A stretch of DNA of 38,754 nucleotides from Solirubrobacteraceae bacterium (GTDB lineage Bacteria > Actinomycetota > Thermoleophilia > Solirubrobacterales > Solirubrobacteraceae): NCBI GenBank assembly GCA_030690545.1, contig JAUYGN010000121.1:1-38754 (forward strand), given 5' to 3'. Below are positions 15,519-21,259 of this stretch, piece after piece. Position 1 is the stretch's first letter. Every line of letters starts with the position of its first letter. A program made the translations under genes and the position numbers. Under the pieces are notes generated by a model. That model was not told the DNA's origin. It saw only the letters and a program-made list of their open reading frames with translations, and ran no database searches.

Positions 15519-15796
15519 TCAGGTCTGCCTCGTGTCGTCGTCGACTTCGATGCGCAGTTCGCGGATCTGCGAGCCGGCCGGCAGCAGTGACGTGATGGCG
15601 TTGCTGGCAAATCGTGCGGCGTCGGCGAGCGTCGGGGGTGTCGTCAGCGAGCACGATCACGGCGCTGCCCATCGGCCTCGAAGCTGATGACGGGTCCGAG
15701 GTCGGGGCGGTCGTGTTCGAGGGTGCTGATGAGCGGTGCCCATCTGGCTTCGTCGTCGAACGGCAGGTTTGTGATCGTCGTCCAGACGCGGTGCAT
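15519..15796 (-). pseudogene. Small conserved-type gene with two frameshifts
   Basis: Three consecutive frames on the minus strand join into one protein-like sequence of about 92 residues. From ATG 15796: MHRVWTTITNLPFDDEARW...DLGPVISFEADGQ. Then, after a 1-nt shift near 15665: AVIVLADDTPD. Then, after a second shift near 15635: LADAARFASNAITSLLPAG...RIEVDDDTRQT, ending at 15519. Each piece alone stops early or turns Arg-rich. The gene lies 43 bp downstream of the GntR repressor gene in the same direction, a position where small helper genes are common in such elements. Two indels in 280 bp argue for real decay more than sequencing error. The function is unknown. Confidence 0.55.
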
Positions 15797-15839
15797 CGCT
15801 TCGTCAGAACTGCGGTCGATCGGCCGGTGGCGGGGAGGT

Positions 15840-16604
15840 TCAGCCCGCCCAGGGGTCCGCGACCACGTCGAGATCGACGGGAGTGCCTGGCGGATGGCAT
15901 GTGATCTCGTGGGCGATGAGCTGTCCGTCGCGGTCCGAGGTCGTTGTGGTGACGGAGAGGAGGTAGGCGCGGGATCCGAGTCCGAGGTCGTCAGCGGCGG
16001 TCCGGTGGTCTCGGGTCGGCGAGCATGCGACGGTCGTCTTGGTGGATGCCGGGATGCGCCCGGTCTGCGAGCCGATGTACATGGGGGCGCCGCCCAAGAG
16101 CAGCTTGGTCTTTAGCAGGAGCGGGCACGTGTCGACGAGTTCGCCGGGGAAATAGCTGACGCTGGACATCAGCGGTGTGTCGTCGGGGTCGACGGTCACG
16201 GTGCGACGCACAACTACGTCGTCCTGGCGGTCCGTGCCGAACGCGTCTGCGAGATCCGCCGGGAGGCGTCGGAGGTCGGCCTCGACGACGCGTGTCTGTT
16301 CGCCGAGCGGCAGCGTGCGGGTCACTCGGGGCCAGCTCGACGTGGGGATCTTGGATGCGTCGAGGTCAGAGAACGTCACGGCGGGCTCGGTGATGAAGCT
16401 CGGTGTGCCCGGTCTCGACTTGATCAGGCCGAGCGCGACGAGCATCGCGCGGGCCTTCGTGACGGTCGGCTTGCTGACGCCGAACTCGGCGGCGAGCGTG
16501 GCGTCGCCGGGGATCGTGTCGCCGGGCTTGTAGCGGCCGTCGTCGATGCGGGCGCGCAGCTCGTTGGCGATCTGCTCGGCGGGGCTGGCTCGCTGGACGG
16601 ACAT
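15840..16604 (-). CDS. GntR/UTRA-family repressor, KorSA-like
   Basis: A 254-residue transcription factor. The N-terminal winged helix (about 9-73) has the GntR pattern: QIANELRARIDDGRYKPGDTIPGDATLAAEFGVSKPTVTKARAMLVALGLI. The remaining part fits a UTRA effector-binding domain. In pSAM2 the GntR-type KorSA silences pra and thereby replication and transfer; this gene is divergent from a Pra-like gene, the same arrangement. The 92-bp gap between them, and the translocase promoter, share a 16-bp sequence that is a candidate operator. A further copy lies just upstream of its own start, which would give autoregulation. The ligand is unknown. The homology to KorSA is inferred from fold and position. 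Confidence 0.85.
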   Translation of the reverse strand: MSVQRASPAEQIANELRARIDDGRYKPGDTIPGDATLAAEFGVSKPTVTKARAMLVALGLIKSRPGTPSFITEPAVTFSDLDASKIPTSSWPRVTRTLPLGEQTRVVEADLRRLPADLADAFGTDRQDDVVVRRTVTVDPDDTPLMSSVSYFPGELVDTCPLLLKTKLLLGGAPMYIGSQTGRIPASTKTTVACSPTRDHRTAADDLGLGSRAYLLSVTTTTSDRDGQLIAHEITCHPPGTPVDLDVVADPWAG

Positions 16605-16611
16605 GGCGGGC

Positions 16612-16627
16612 AGGTTACCTCTCTAGC
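16612..16627 (-). promoter_or_regulatory. Shared 16-bp element before repressor gene
   Basis: On the coding (minus) strand this reads gctagagaggtaacct, 12 of 16 bases the same as the element before the translocase gene. It is 7 bp upstream of the repressor start, so it could overlap the transcription start or ribosome site. It is a candidate site for autorepression. Confidence 0.45.
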
Positions 16628-16655
16628 CGCCTGTGCGCCAATCGAGGGGACAGGT

Positions 16656-16671
16656 GCTAGCCTGTAAAGCA
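16656..16671 (+). promoter_or_regulatory. Shared 16-bp element before Pra-like gene
   Basis: gctagcctgtaaagca shares its first nine bases with the element before the translocase gene and 12 of 16 overall. It overlaps a perfect inverted repeat gcctg-taaag-caggc (16660-16674). The TAGCCT inside could be a -10 box. The Pra-like start is 25 bp downstream, after a ribosome site (aaagggg). Confidence 0.45.
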
Positions 16672-16696
16672 GGCAAGCAATCGAGAAAGGGGCAGT

Positions 16697-17035
16697 ATGC
16701 GGATTCCGATCGACACGGCTGGGCTGACGTTTATCGCGGGCAACGATCCGTCGATGGTGCTGGACATGGAGGGCAAGCCTCGCGCGGATCGCGCGACTGG
16801 CGAGGTGCTGTGGGGCTTGGACCTCGTCGCTCTCGGGAGCGAGGACGGCGCGGAGGTCTGGGCGGTCCGCGTCGCGGGTGAGCCGAAGGGCGTTCAGGTC
16901 GGCCAGCCGCTCAACGTCGAGGGCCTGGTGGCGATGCCGTGGGAGATCGACGGGCGGCACGGGATCAGCTTCCGTGCGCGCAAGCTCGCGGCCATGGGCG
17001 GCTCGCAAGCGAAGGCGACCGCTGCGGCGGCCTGA
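16697..17035 (+). CDS. Pra-like small AICE protein
   Basis: A 112-residue protein of the kind found beside replication genes in Streptomyces integrative elements. Typical features are an opening RIPIDTAGLTFIAG, a central EVWAVRVAGEPKGVQVGQPLNVEGLVAMPWE, and a short Ala/Lys tail. In pSAM2 the pra product activates replication, integration and excision; the match here is by general sequence pattern and by position between a KorSA-like repressor and a RepSA-like gene. It looks like an OB-fold-sized beta protein and may bind DNA or the replication machinery. Ribosome site aaagggg lies 7 nt before ATG 16697. The rep gene follows after 31 bp, so they are probably one transcript. Confidence 0.75.
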   Translation: MRIPIDTAGLTFIAGNDPSMVLDMEGKPRADRATGEVLWGLDLVALGSEDGAEVWAVRVAGEPKGVQVGQPLNVEGLVAMPWEIDGRHGISFRARKLAAMGGSQAKATAAAA

Positions 17036-17066
17036 CGGACCGACCAGGATTCGAGCGGGGCAGCGG

Positions 17067-18563
17067 ATGCGCGAGATGGCCACACGGCCGGAACCCGTGA
17101 CGGCGCCGTCCGCTGCTCTGCTCGAAGCGGTCGTCGACCGCGTCAGCCGCCCGGACTTCCGACGCTTCGAGGCGCAGCTTCGGTCGTCGGGGTACTGCCA
17201 GAAACCGGTGCTGCTCGCGGGCCGAGTGGAGGTCTGCGACGGCGGCGACACCCGCCGCCCGGTCTGGTCGACGGATGGCGAGCCCGATCAGGTGCTGCGC
17301 AAAGCGTGCGGCAACCGCCGCGAAGCGGTCTGCAAGCCGTGCTCGGAGCGCTACCGCGGCGACGCCTGGCAGCTGATCGCGGCCGGCCTGCGCGGCGGGA
17401 AGGGCGTCCCGGAATCGGTGGCCGGTCATCCGACGCTGTTCGTGTCGCTGACCGCGCCGAGTTTCGGCGCCGTCCACAGCCTCCGACGTACCAAGGACGG
17501 CGAACCTGCGCGATGCCGTCCGCGGCGCGCCCGCGAGTGCTGTCCGCACGGGATCCCGCTCGGCTGCCCCAAGCACCACGACCCTGACGACCCGTGTCTT
17601 GGTGAGCCGTTGTGCCGTGAGTGTTTCGACTACCGCGGCGCGGTGCTGTGGAACAACGTCATGAGCGAGCTGTGGCGCCGCACGATGATCTACCTCCCGC
17701 GCGAGCTCGCCGCGATCCTCGGATGGACGCAGCGCCGTCTCAACGAGGAGGTCCGCGTCTCCTACATCAAGGTCGCCGAATACCAGGCACGCGGCCTGGT
17801 CCATGTACACGCCCTGATCCGCCTCGATCGCCGGATGCCCGCGTACCGGGTCGATGAGGTCCACGCGCCCGCCCGTCGTTTCACCGCCGAGCTACTCGAA
17901 CAGGCGCTGCGAGCCGCGGCCGAGAACGTCAGCGCGCCCGCGCCGGAGGAACTCAGCGGCTCGCCCGCCTGCTGGGGCGAGCAGCTCGATGTCCAGCGCC
18001 TCGACGGCAACGCCGACGAGCGCGGACGTCGCGCGAGCTATCTGGCGAAGTACTCGACGAAGGGCACCGAGCAGGCCGGCGGCCTCCCATACCGCGTGCG
18101 CCGCGACGGTCTCGATCGGCTCCCGGTCCGCGAGCACGTCCGCGAGCTCGTTGGCCAAGCCTTCCACCTCGCCGACGAGGACACCGAAGGAAGGCGCCGG
18201 CTCGCTCCGTGCGCGCACATGTTCGGCTACCGCGGTCACTGCCTGAGCAAGTCGCGGCGCTGGTCGACGACGTTCAAGGCGCTGCGCGAAGCCAGAGAAC
18301 TCCACGTCCGTGAGCAGCTCGCCAAGCACGGGACCGACGCGGTGCAACGCGCGCTCGCCGAAGCCGAGCCCGAGGACCGGATCGGCGAGTTCTCGTTCGT
18401 CGGGCTGGGTCATCTCACAAGTGCCGACGCCTACCTGGCCGCTCAAGCAGCCGCCAGCGCCCGCGAACGACGGGAAGCCGGGCGCGAAGCCCGCTTCGAC
18501 CACCACAACGGAGGAGGCAGGACCCGATGGCCGCAGACGCCACCCGAAGTCATGGCCGCGTGA
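17067..18563 (+). CDS. repSA: RepSA-like rolling-circle replication initiator
   Basis: A 498-residue initiator of the actinobacterial plasmid/AICE type. A cysteine-rich region (CGNRREAVCKPCSERYR at about 86-102, and further Cys/His around 150-190) probably binds zinc. The HUH metal motif is VHVHALIRLD (H246, H248), and the nicking tyrosine motif is YLAKYSTKG (Y325, Y329). Such proteins nick the double-strand origin and allow the excised element to replicate by rolling circle. ATG 17067 (MREMATRPEP) is the first sensible start; ATG 17076 is an alternative. The open frame extends upstream inside the Pra-like gene but in a shadow frame. The downstream xis gene begins inside the last 37 bp. The double-strand origin itself was not located. 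Confidence 0.85.
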   Translation: MREMATRPEPVTAPSAALLEAVVDRVSRPDFRRFEAQLRSSGYCQKPVLLAGRVEVCDGGDTRRPVWSTDGEPDQVLRKACGNRREAVCKPCSERYRGDAWQLIAAGLRGGKGVPESVAGHPTLFVSLTAPSFGAVHSLRRTKDGEPARCRPRRARECCPHGIPLGCPKHHDPDDPCLGEPLCRECFDYRGAVLWNNVMSELWRRTMIYLPRELAAILGWTQRRLNEEVRVSYIKVAEYQARGLVHVHALIRLDRRMPAYRVDEVHAPARRFTAELLEQALRAAAENVSAPAPEELSGSPACWGEQLDVQRLDGNADERGRRASYLAKYSTKGTEQAGGLPYRVRRDGLDRLPVREHVRELVGQAFHLADEDTEGRRRLAPCAHMFGYRGHCLSKSRRWSTTFKALREARELHVREQLAKHGTDAVQRALAEAEPEDRIGEFSFVGLGHLTSADAYLAAQAAASARERREAGREARFDHHNGGGRTRWPQTPPEVMAA

Positions 18564-18763
18564 CCCCGGCCGACACGTTCGAGCCGTTCCTGACCGCCCG
18601 CGAGGTCGCCGACCGCCTCCGGATCGCACCGTGCACGGTGCTGCGCTATTTCGACGAGGGCGTCCTCCCCGGCCGCCGGCTCCGCGCCGGACGCTGCCGC
18701 CCGGTCCGCTTCCGCTGGAGCGAGATTGAGGCCGCGCTGCTCACGCAGGGGCGGACCGAATGA
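18527..18763 (+). CDS. xis: Excisionase-like helix-turn-helix protein
   Basis: A 78-residue protein with a single HTH of the MerR/BldC/excisionase type: FLTAREVADRLRIAPCTVLRYFDEGVLPGRRL...VRFRWSEIEAAL. Proteins of this size between rep and int are the recombination directionality factors (Xis) of AICEs, which bend the attachment-site arms and favour excision. A strong ribosome site (ggaggagg) lies inside the rep gene about 10 nt before ATG 18527. The stop overlaps the integrase start in ATGA, so xis and int are co-translated. Confidence 0.85.
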   Translation: MAADATRSHGRVTPADTFEPFLTAREVADRLRIAPCTVLRYFDEGVLPGRRLRAGRCRPVRFRWSEIEAALLTQGRTE

Positions 18764-19824
18764 GTCGTCGCTCCGGACAGGCCCGCACCGGGGAGATCAA
18801 GCGAACGGCGACCGGCTGGGCGATCCGCTACCGCGACGCCCGCGGAAACCGCAAACAGCGCGCCGGCTTCCGCACCAAGGCCGACGCCAAAAAGGCGCTC
18901 GATGAGGAGTTGCGCAAGGCGAGTCTCGGCCCGCTGCACCGGCCCGAGGTCACACTGCGCGAACTGGTCGACGTCTTCATGGAGCAGTACGAAGCGGCAC
19001 CCGCGAGCCGCGAATGGATGCGCCACCACCTCGGCAAGGCGACCGCGGAACTCGGCGACATCCCGCTCGGCGAGCTGGACGCGCTCACGGTTTCCCGTTG
19101 GCGGGCGAAGCTGCCGTTGACCACGAGACACGGCGCCCACCGGGCATTGCGGCAGGTGCTCGCCGCCGCGGTGCGATGGCAGTGGATCGAACGCAGCGTC
19201 GCGCTCGACGTCGCCAATCCGATGCACGCCCGCGACGAGTTTCAGACCTTCGAGTCGTGGCAGGAGGTCGACACGCTGGCCGCTGAGCTCGGGGACTTCG
19301 GGCCGCTCGTCATCTTCTGCGTCGGCACGGGAGTGCGGCCCGAGGAGGCGTTCGGAGCCGACTGGACCGACATCGACCTCGACAGCCGCATCTTCACGGT
19401 CCGGCGCGCCTACGCGAAGAGGCGACTGAAGCCGTACCCGAAGACGCAAGGCTCTCGCCGTCGCGTCCCGCTGCGGGCGAAGGTCGTCGAGGCGCTCCAG
19501 GAACTGCCGGCGAGAGACGGCGTGCTGTTCCCGCGCACCGATGGCGGCCGGATCGACATCAACAACTTCCGCTCGCGCGAGTGGGCCCCCGCGCTGGTCG
19601 CTGCCGGGATCGAGCATCGCCGCATCTACGACATGCGCCACACGTTCGCCACGTGGAGCCTCGCCGCCGGGATGAGCATCTTCACGCTCTCGCGACGCAT
19701 GGGCACGAGCGTGCAGATGATCGACCGCACCTACGGCCACCTCGCGCAGGACGCCGAACAGCACGACCGCGCCCTGCTCGACGCATACGACGCCGAGGCC
19801 GGCGCGGAGTCAGTGGGCACGTAG
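18760..19824 (+). CDS. int: Tyrosine site-specific integrase
   Basis: A 354-residue phage-type integrase. The N-terminus (about 14-50) is an arm-binding domain with basic residues (RYRDARGNRKQRAGFRTKADAKKAL), followed by a core-binding helical domain (65-150). The catalytic set is R193 (GTGVRPEEA), K228, R293 in YDMRHTFATW and nucleophile Y325 (RTYGHL). Two usual histidines differ: Tyr290 stands where His is common in H-x-x-R, and T316 (RMGTS) stands at the His/Trp position; both variants occur in actinobacterial integrases. It recombines attP with the tRNA-Val 3' half. The gene ends 64 bp before the tRNA gene, with two gtgggcac repeats over its stop codon. Confidence 0.95.
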   Translation: MSRRSGQARTGEIKRTATGWAIRYRDARGNRKQRAGFRTKADAKKALDEELRKASLGPLHRPEVTLRELVDVFMEQYEAAPASREWMRHHLGKATAELGDIPLGELDALTVSRWRAKLPLTTRHGAHRALRQVLAAAVRWQWIERSVALDVANPMHARDEFQTFESWQEVDTLAAELGDFGPLVIFCVGTGVRPEEAFGADWTDIDLDSRIFTVRRAYAKRRLKPYPKTQGSRRRVPLRAKVVEALQELPARDGVLFPRTDGGRIDINNFRSREWAPALVAAGIEHRRIYDMRHTFATWSLAAGMSIFTLSRRMGTSVQMIDRTYGHLAQDAEQHDRALLDAYDAEAGAESVGT

Positions 19825-19831
19825 TGGGCAC
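19813..19831. repeat. Candidate right arm-type integrase sites
   Basis: gtgggcac occurs at 19813-19820 and 19824-19831, 11 bp apart, overlapping the integrase stop codon. The pair mirrors gcgggcac/gtgggcac at 2781-2799 near the left end. This fits arm sites for the integrase or Xis. Confidence 0.45.
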
Positions 19832-19887
19832 GACGCTCGGGCGGTGGACCCGGCGCCCGAGCCGGGAACGCCACGAATAGCGGGCTA

Positions 19888-19961
19888 TGGGCGGTCCCGG
19901 GCTCGAACCGGGGACCTCCTGCTTGTAAGGCAGGCGCTCTGACCGGCTGAGCTAACCGCCC
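19888..19961 (-). tRNA. tRNA-Val(UAC), hybrid 3' half at attR
   Basis: Folds as a complete 74-nt tRNA: acceptor GGGCGGT/ACCGCCC with discriminator A, D-arm AGCTCAGCCGGTCAGAGC, anticodon stem CCTGC/GCAGG with loop CTTACAA (anticodon UAC), and T-arm CCCGG-TTCGAGC-CCGGG. No CCA is encoded. The 19 bp at 19913-19931 are repeated at the left junction. The 5' half is chromosomal, while the T-arm and acceptor 3' strand come from the integrated element. The element therefore restores a functional tRNA. It lies 19 bp downstream of tRNA-Lys, probably on the same transcript. Confidence 0.95.
19913..19931. repeat. attR core, 19-bp direct repeat
   Basis: gacctcctgcttgtaaggc is identical to 2672-2690. It covers the anticodon 3' stem, part of the anticodon loop and the variable loop of tRNA-Val. 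Flanking bases differ on both sides, so this is the recombination identity block. Confidence 0.9.
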
Positions 19962-19980
19962 GTGCTGCCTACGACGCTGA

Positions 19981-20291
19981 TGGGCCGCCTGGGGCTCGAA
20001 CCCAGAACCTAGGGATTAACCTGCCGCACCGGCTCTCACCGGCCGCGCTTCGCGTTGCGGTCTGGACCATCTCTTCACCCTCGCCCGTTCGCGTTAGGGT
20101 GGGCAGCGTATGGCCTCTGAGGGCTCTCCCTTGCGGGGTTGCCTGCTGATTGCCCAATCCTGAGGATTGTCACCACGATGGGTACCTCAGGCTCTCAGGG
20201 GATCCCAGCAAACAGCTGCCGACCAACCAGCGGTTTCCCGACTGGCGCTCCGTACCGAAGTCCCTTGCTCTACCGATTGAGCTAACGGCCC
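19981..20291 (-). tRNA. tRNA-Lys(UUU) interrupted by group I intron
   Basis: Exon 1 (20258-20291) is 34 nt ending in ...AGGGACTT; exon 2 (19981-20019) is 39 nt starting TTAATCCCT. Joined, they form a 73-nt tRNA: acceptor GGGCCGT/GCGGCCC with discriminator A (one G-U pair), D-arm AGCTCAATCGGTAGAGC, anticodon stem AGGGA/TCCCT with loop CTTTTAA (anticodon UUU), and T-arm CTGGG-TTCGAGC-CCCAG. No CCA is encoded. The intron interrupts the anticodon between positions 34 and 35. Without splicing the anticodon arm cannot form. Whether another tRNA-Lys exists elsewhere in the genome is unknown. Confidence 0.92.
20020..20257 (-). ncRNA. Group I self-splicing intron (IC3-like), 238 nt
   Basis: The conserved core is plain when read on the minus strand. 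A Q-like element (GGCAATCAGCAGGC) and an R-like element (CCTCAGAGGCC) are followed by CCCTAACGCGAACGG and GAGGGTGAAGAGATGGTCC. These closely parallel the Anabaena tRNA-Leu intron core. The 5' splice site follows a U, and a P1 hairpin CUUCG-GUA-CGGAG places that U opposite G. The last intron base is G. No homing endonuclease gene is present; the short frame across it is not protein-like. The subgroup is inferred from resemblance. Confidence 0.92.
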
Positions 20292-20365
20292 TCACGCCGC
20301 CCAGCTTAGTTCGTCGCGCGCGCCGCCATTCGCGACGCGACCCGTGCGGTGCTTGACTTCGGGGA

Positions 20366-21004
20366 ATGGATGATCCCCAAGAGCGCCCGCTGCCCGACCT
20401 CCGCGCGTCCGACGCCGATCGCGAGCGCGCGGTCGCGATCCTCGGGCGCGCCGCGAGCGACGGTCGCCTGAACGTCGAGGAGTTCGAGGAGCGCTCGCAG
20501 CTCGCCTACGAGGCCCGTACCCATGCCGAGCTCGAGCGGCTGCTGGCCGACGTCGCCGTCGAGGCCGACCGCAAGGCCGCGCCGGTGACCCGCGTCGTTC
20601 CGGGCGGCGCGAACGGCACGTCATGGGTCGTGTCGATCATGGGCGGCAGCGACCGCAAGGGCCGCTGGCGCCTGGCCAAGCGCTGCACGGTGATCAACGT
20701 CATGGGCGGCAGCGATCTCGATCTCTGCGATGCGGAGCTGACCGACTCCGTCACGGAGCTGCGCGTCTACTCGCTGATGGGCGGCTCGGGGATCCGCGTG
20801 CCCGACGACGTCGACGTCCAGGTGTCGAAGTTCGCGTTCATGGGCGGCCACGACGTGCAGCTCGGGACCGACGTGCCGCCGCCACCGCCCGGCAGCCCGG
20901 TCATCCGCATCCGCATGATCTCGATCATGGGCGGTGCCGAAGTTCGCCGCGGTCGCAAGCGCGACCGTCGCGACGGGGACCGCGACCAGCACCGTCTGCA
21001 TTAG
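20366..21004 (+). CDS. DUF1707 SHOCT-like domain protein
   Basis: A 212-residue protein. Residues about 10-62 form a DUF1707 domain: LRASDADRERAVAILGRAASDGRLNVEEFEERSQLAYEARTHAELERLLADV. The rest has repeated strands centred on a MGG triplet (SIMGGSDRKGRW, NVMGGSDLDL, SLMGGSGIRV, AFMGGHDVQL, SIMGGAEV), like the beta-helical cell-wall-active antibiotic response (LiaF-type) domain. The tail is basic. There are no membrane helices. DUF1707 proteins in actinobacteria are thought to act at the membrane or in stress sensing, but the role is not settled. The gene sits between tRNA-Lys and tRNA-Glu on the opposite strand; its stop touches the tRNA-Glu 3' end. Confidence 0.85.
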   Translation: MDDPQERPLPDLRASDADRERAVAILGRAASDGRLNVEEFEERSQLAYEARTHAELERLLADVAVEADRKAAPVTRVVPGGANGTSWVVSIMGGSDRKGRWRLAKRCTVINVMGGSDLDLCDAELTDSVTELRVYSLMGGSGIRVPDDVDVQVSKFAFMGGHDVQLGTDVPPPPPGSPVIRIRMISIMGGAEVRRGRKRDRRDGDRDQHRLH

Positions 21005-21076
21005 TACCCCCAGGGGGAATCGAACCCCCGCTACCAGCGTGAAAGGCTGGCGTGCTAACCGCTACACCATGGGGGC
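21005..21076 (-). tRNA. tRNA-Glu(UUC)
   Basis: Folds as a 72-nt tRNA: acceptor GCCCCCA/TGGGGGT (first pair G-U) with discriminator A, D-arm TGTAGCGGTTAGCAC, anticodon stem CCAGC/GCTGG with loop CTTTCAC (anticodon UUC), and T-arm CGGGGG-TTCGATT-CCCCC. No CCA is encoded. It reads leftward, downstream of the helicase operon and beyond a large palindrome. Confidence 0.95.
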
Positions 21077-21094
21077 GAGGCGGCCCCCGGCAGT

Positions 21095-21259
21095 CTAGTG
21101 TCGCGAGTCAGAAGTTCGCATGCATCTGACGGCGCCGGACCGCGTCTGCCGGCACCCGGCATCGACGGACGTACCACCAGTACGACAGTGGATGCCGGTC
21201 ACCGGCAGACACGCCCCGCATCCGTCATCTGCACACGAACTTCCGCCTCACGAGACTAG
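21095..21259. repeat. 165-bp imperfect palindrome
   Basis: Two arms of about 73 bp pair in an imperfect hairpin. They begin and end with CTAG and share blocks GAAGTTCG, TGACGG, GTCTGCCGG and CCGGCATC in inverted order, around a centre cgtac-cacca-gtacg. Smaller palindromes (gccggtgaccggc) are nested in the arms. It lies between tRNA-Glu and the helicase stop codon, which falls in its right edge. It could be a MITE-like element or a strong terminator for the leftward operon. Confidence 0.75.

Larger units (their letters stand above)
2691..19931. mobile_element. AICE-type integrative element in tRNA-Val
   Basis: The element is bounded by a 19-bp direct repeat of the tRNA-Val anticodon/variable region and spans 17,241 bp counting one repeat copy. 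The right end has the order expected of pSAM2-like elements: repressor (GntR/UTRA) divergent from a Pra-like gene, then RepSA-like initiator, Xis-like HTH protein and tyrosine integrase next to the attachment site. A double-stranded-DNA translocase of the FtsK/TraB type lies in the middle. There is no relaxase or type IV secretion set, as is normal for elements that transfer double-stranded DNA. The left 9 kb is mostly cargo: Type III restriction-modification, HD/YwgA pair, GNAT and HNH-like genes. Some small genes are frameshifted, so the element may be partly decayed, but the mobility genes are intact. Confidence 0.9.

Noticed and set aside
19969-20157. A 62-codon frame inside the tRNA-Lys intron as a homing endonuclease
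   Set aside because: It lacks LAGLIDADG, GIY-YIG or HNH motifs and spans the conserved ribozyme core and exon 2.
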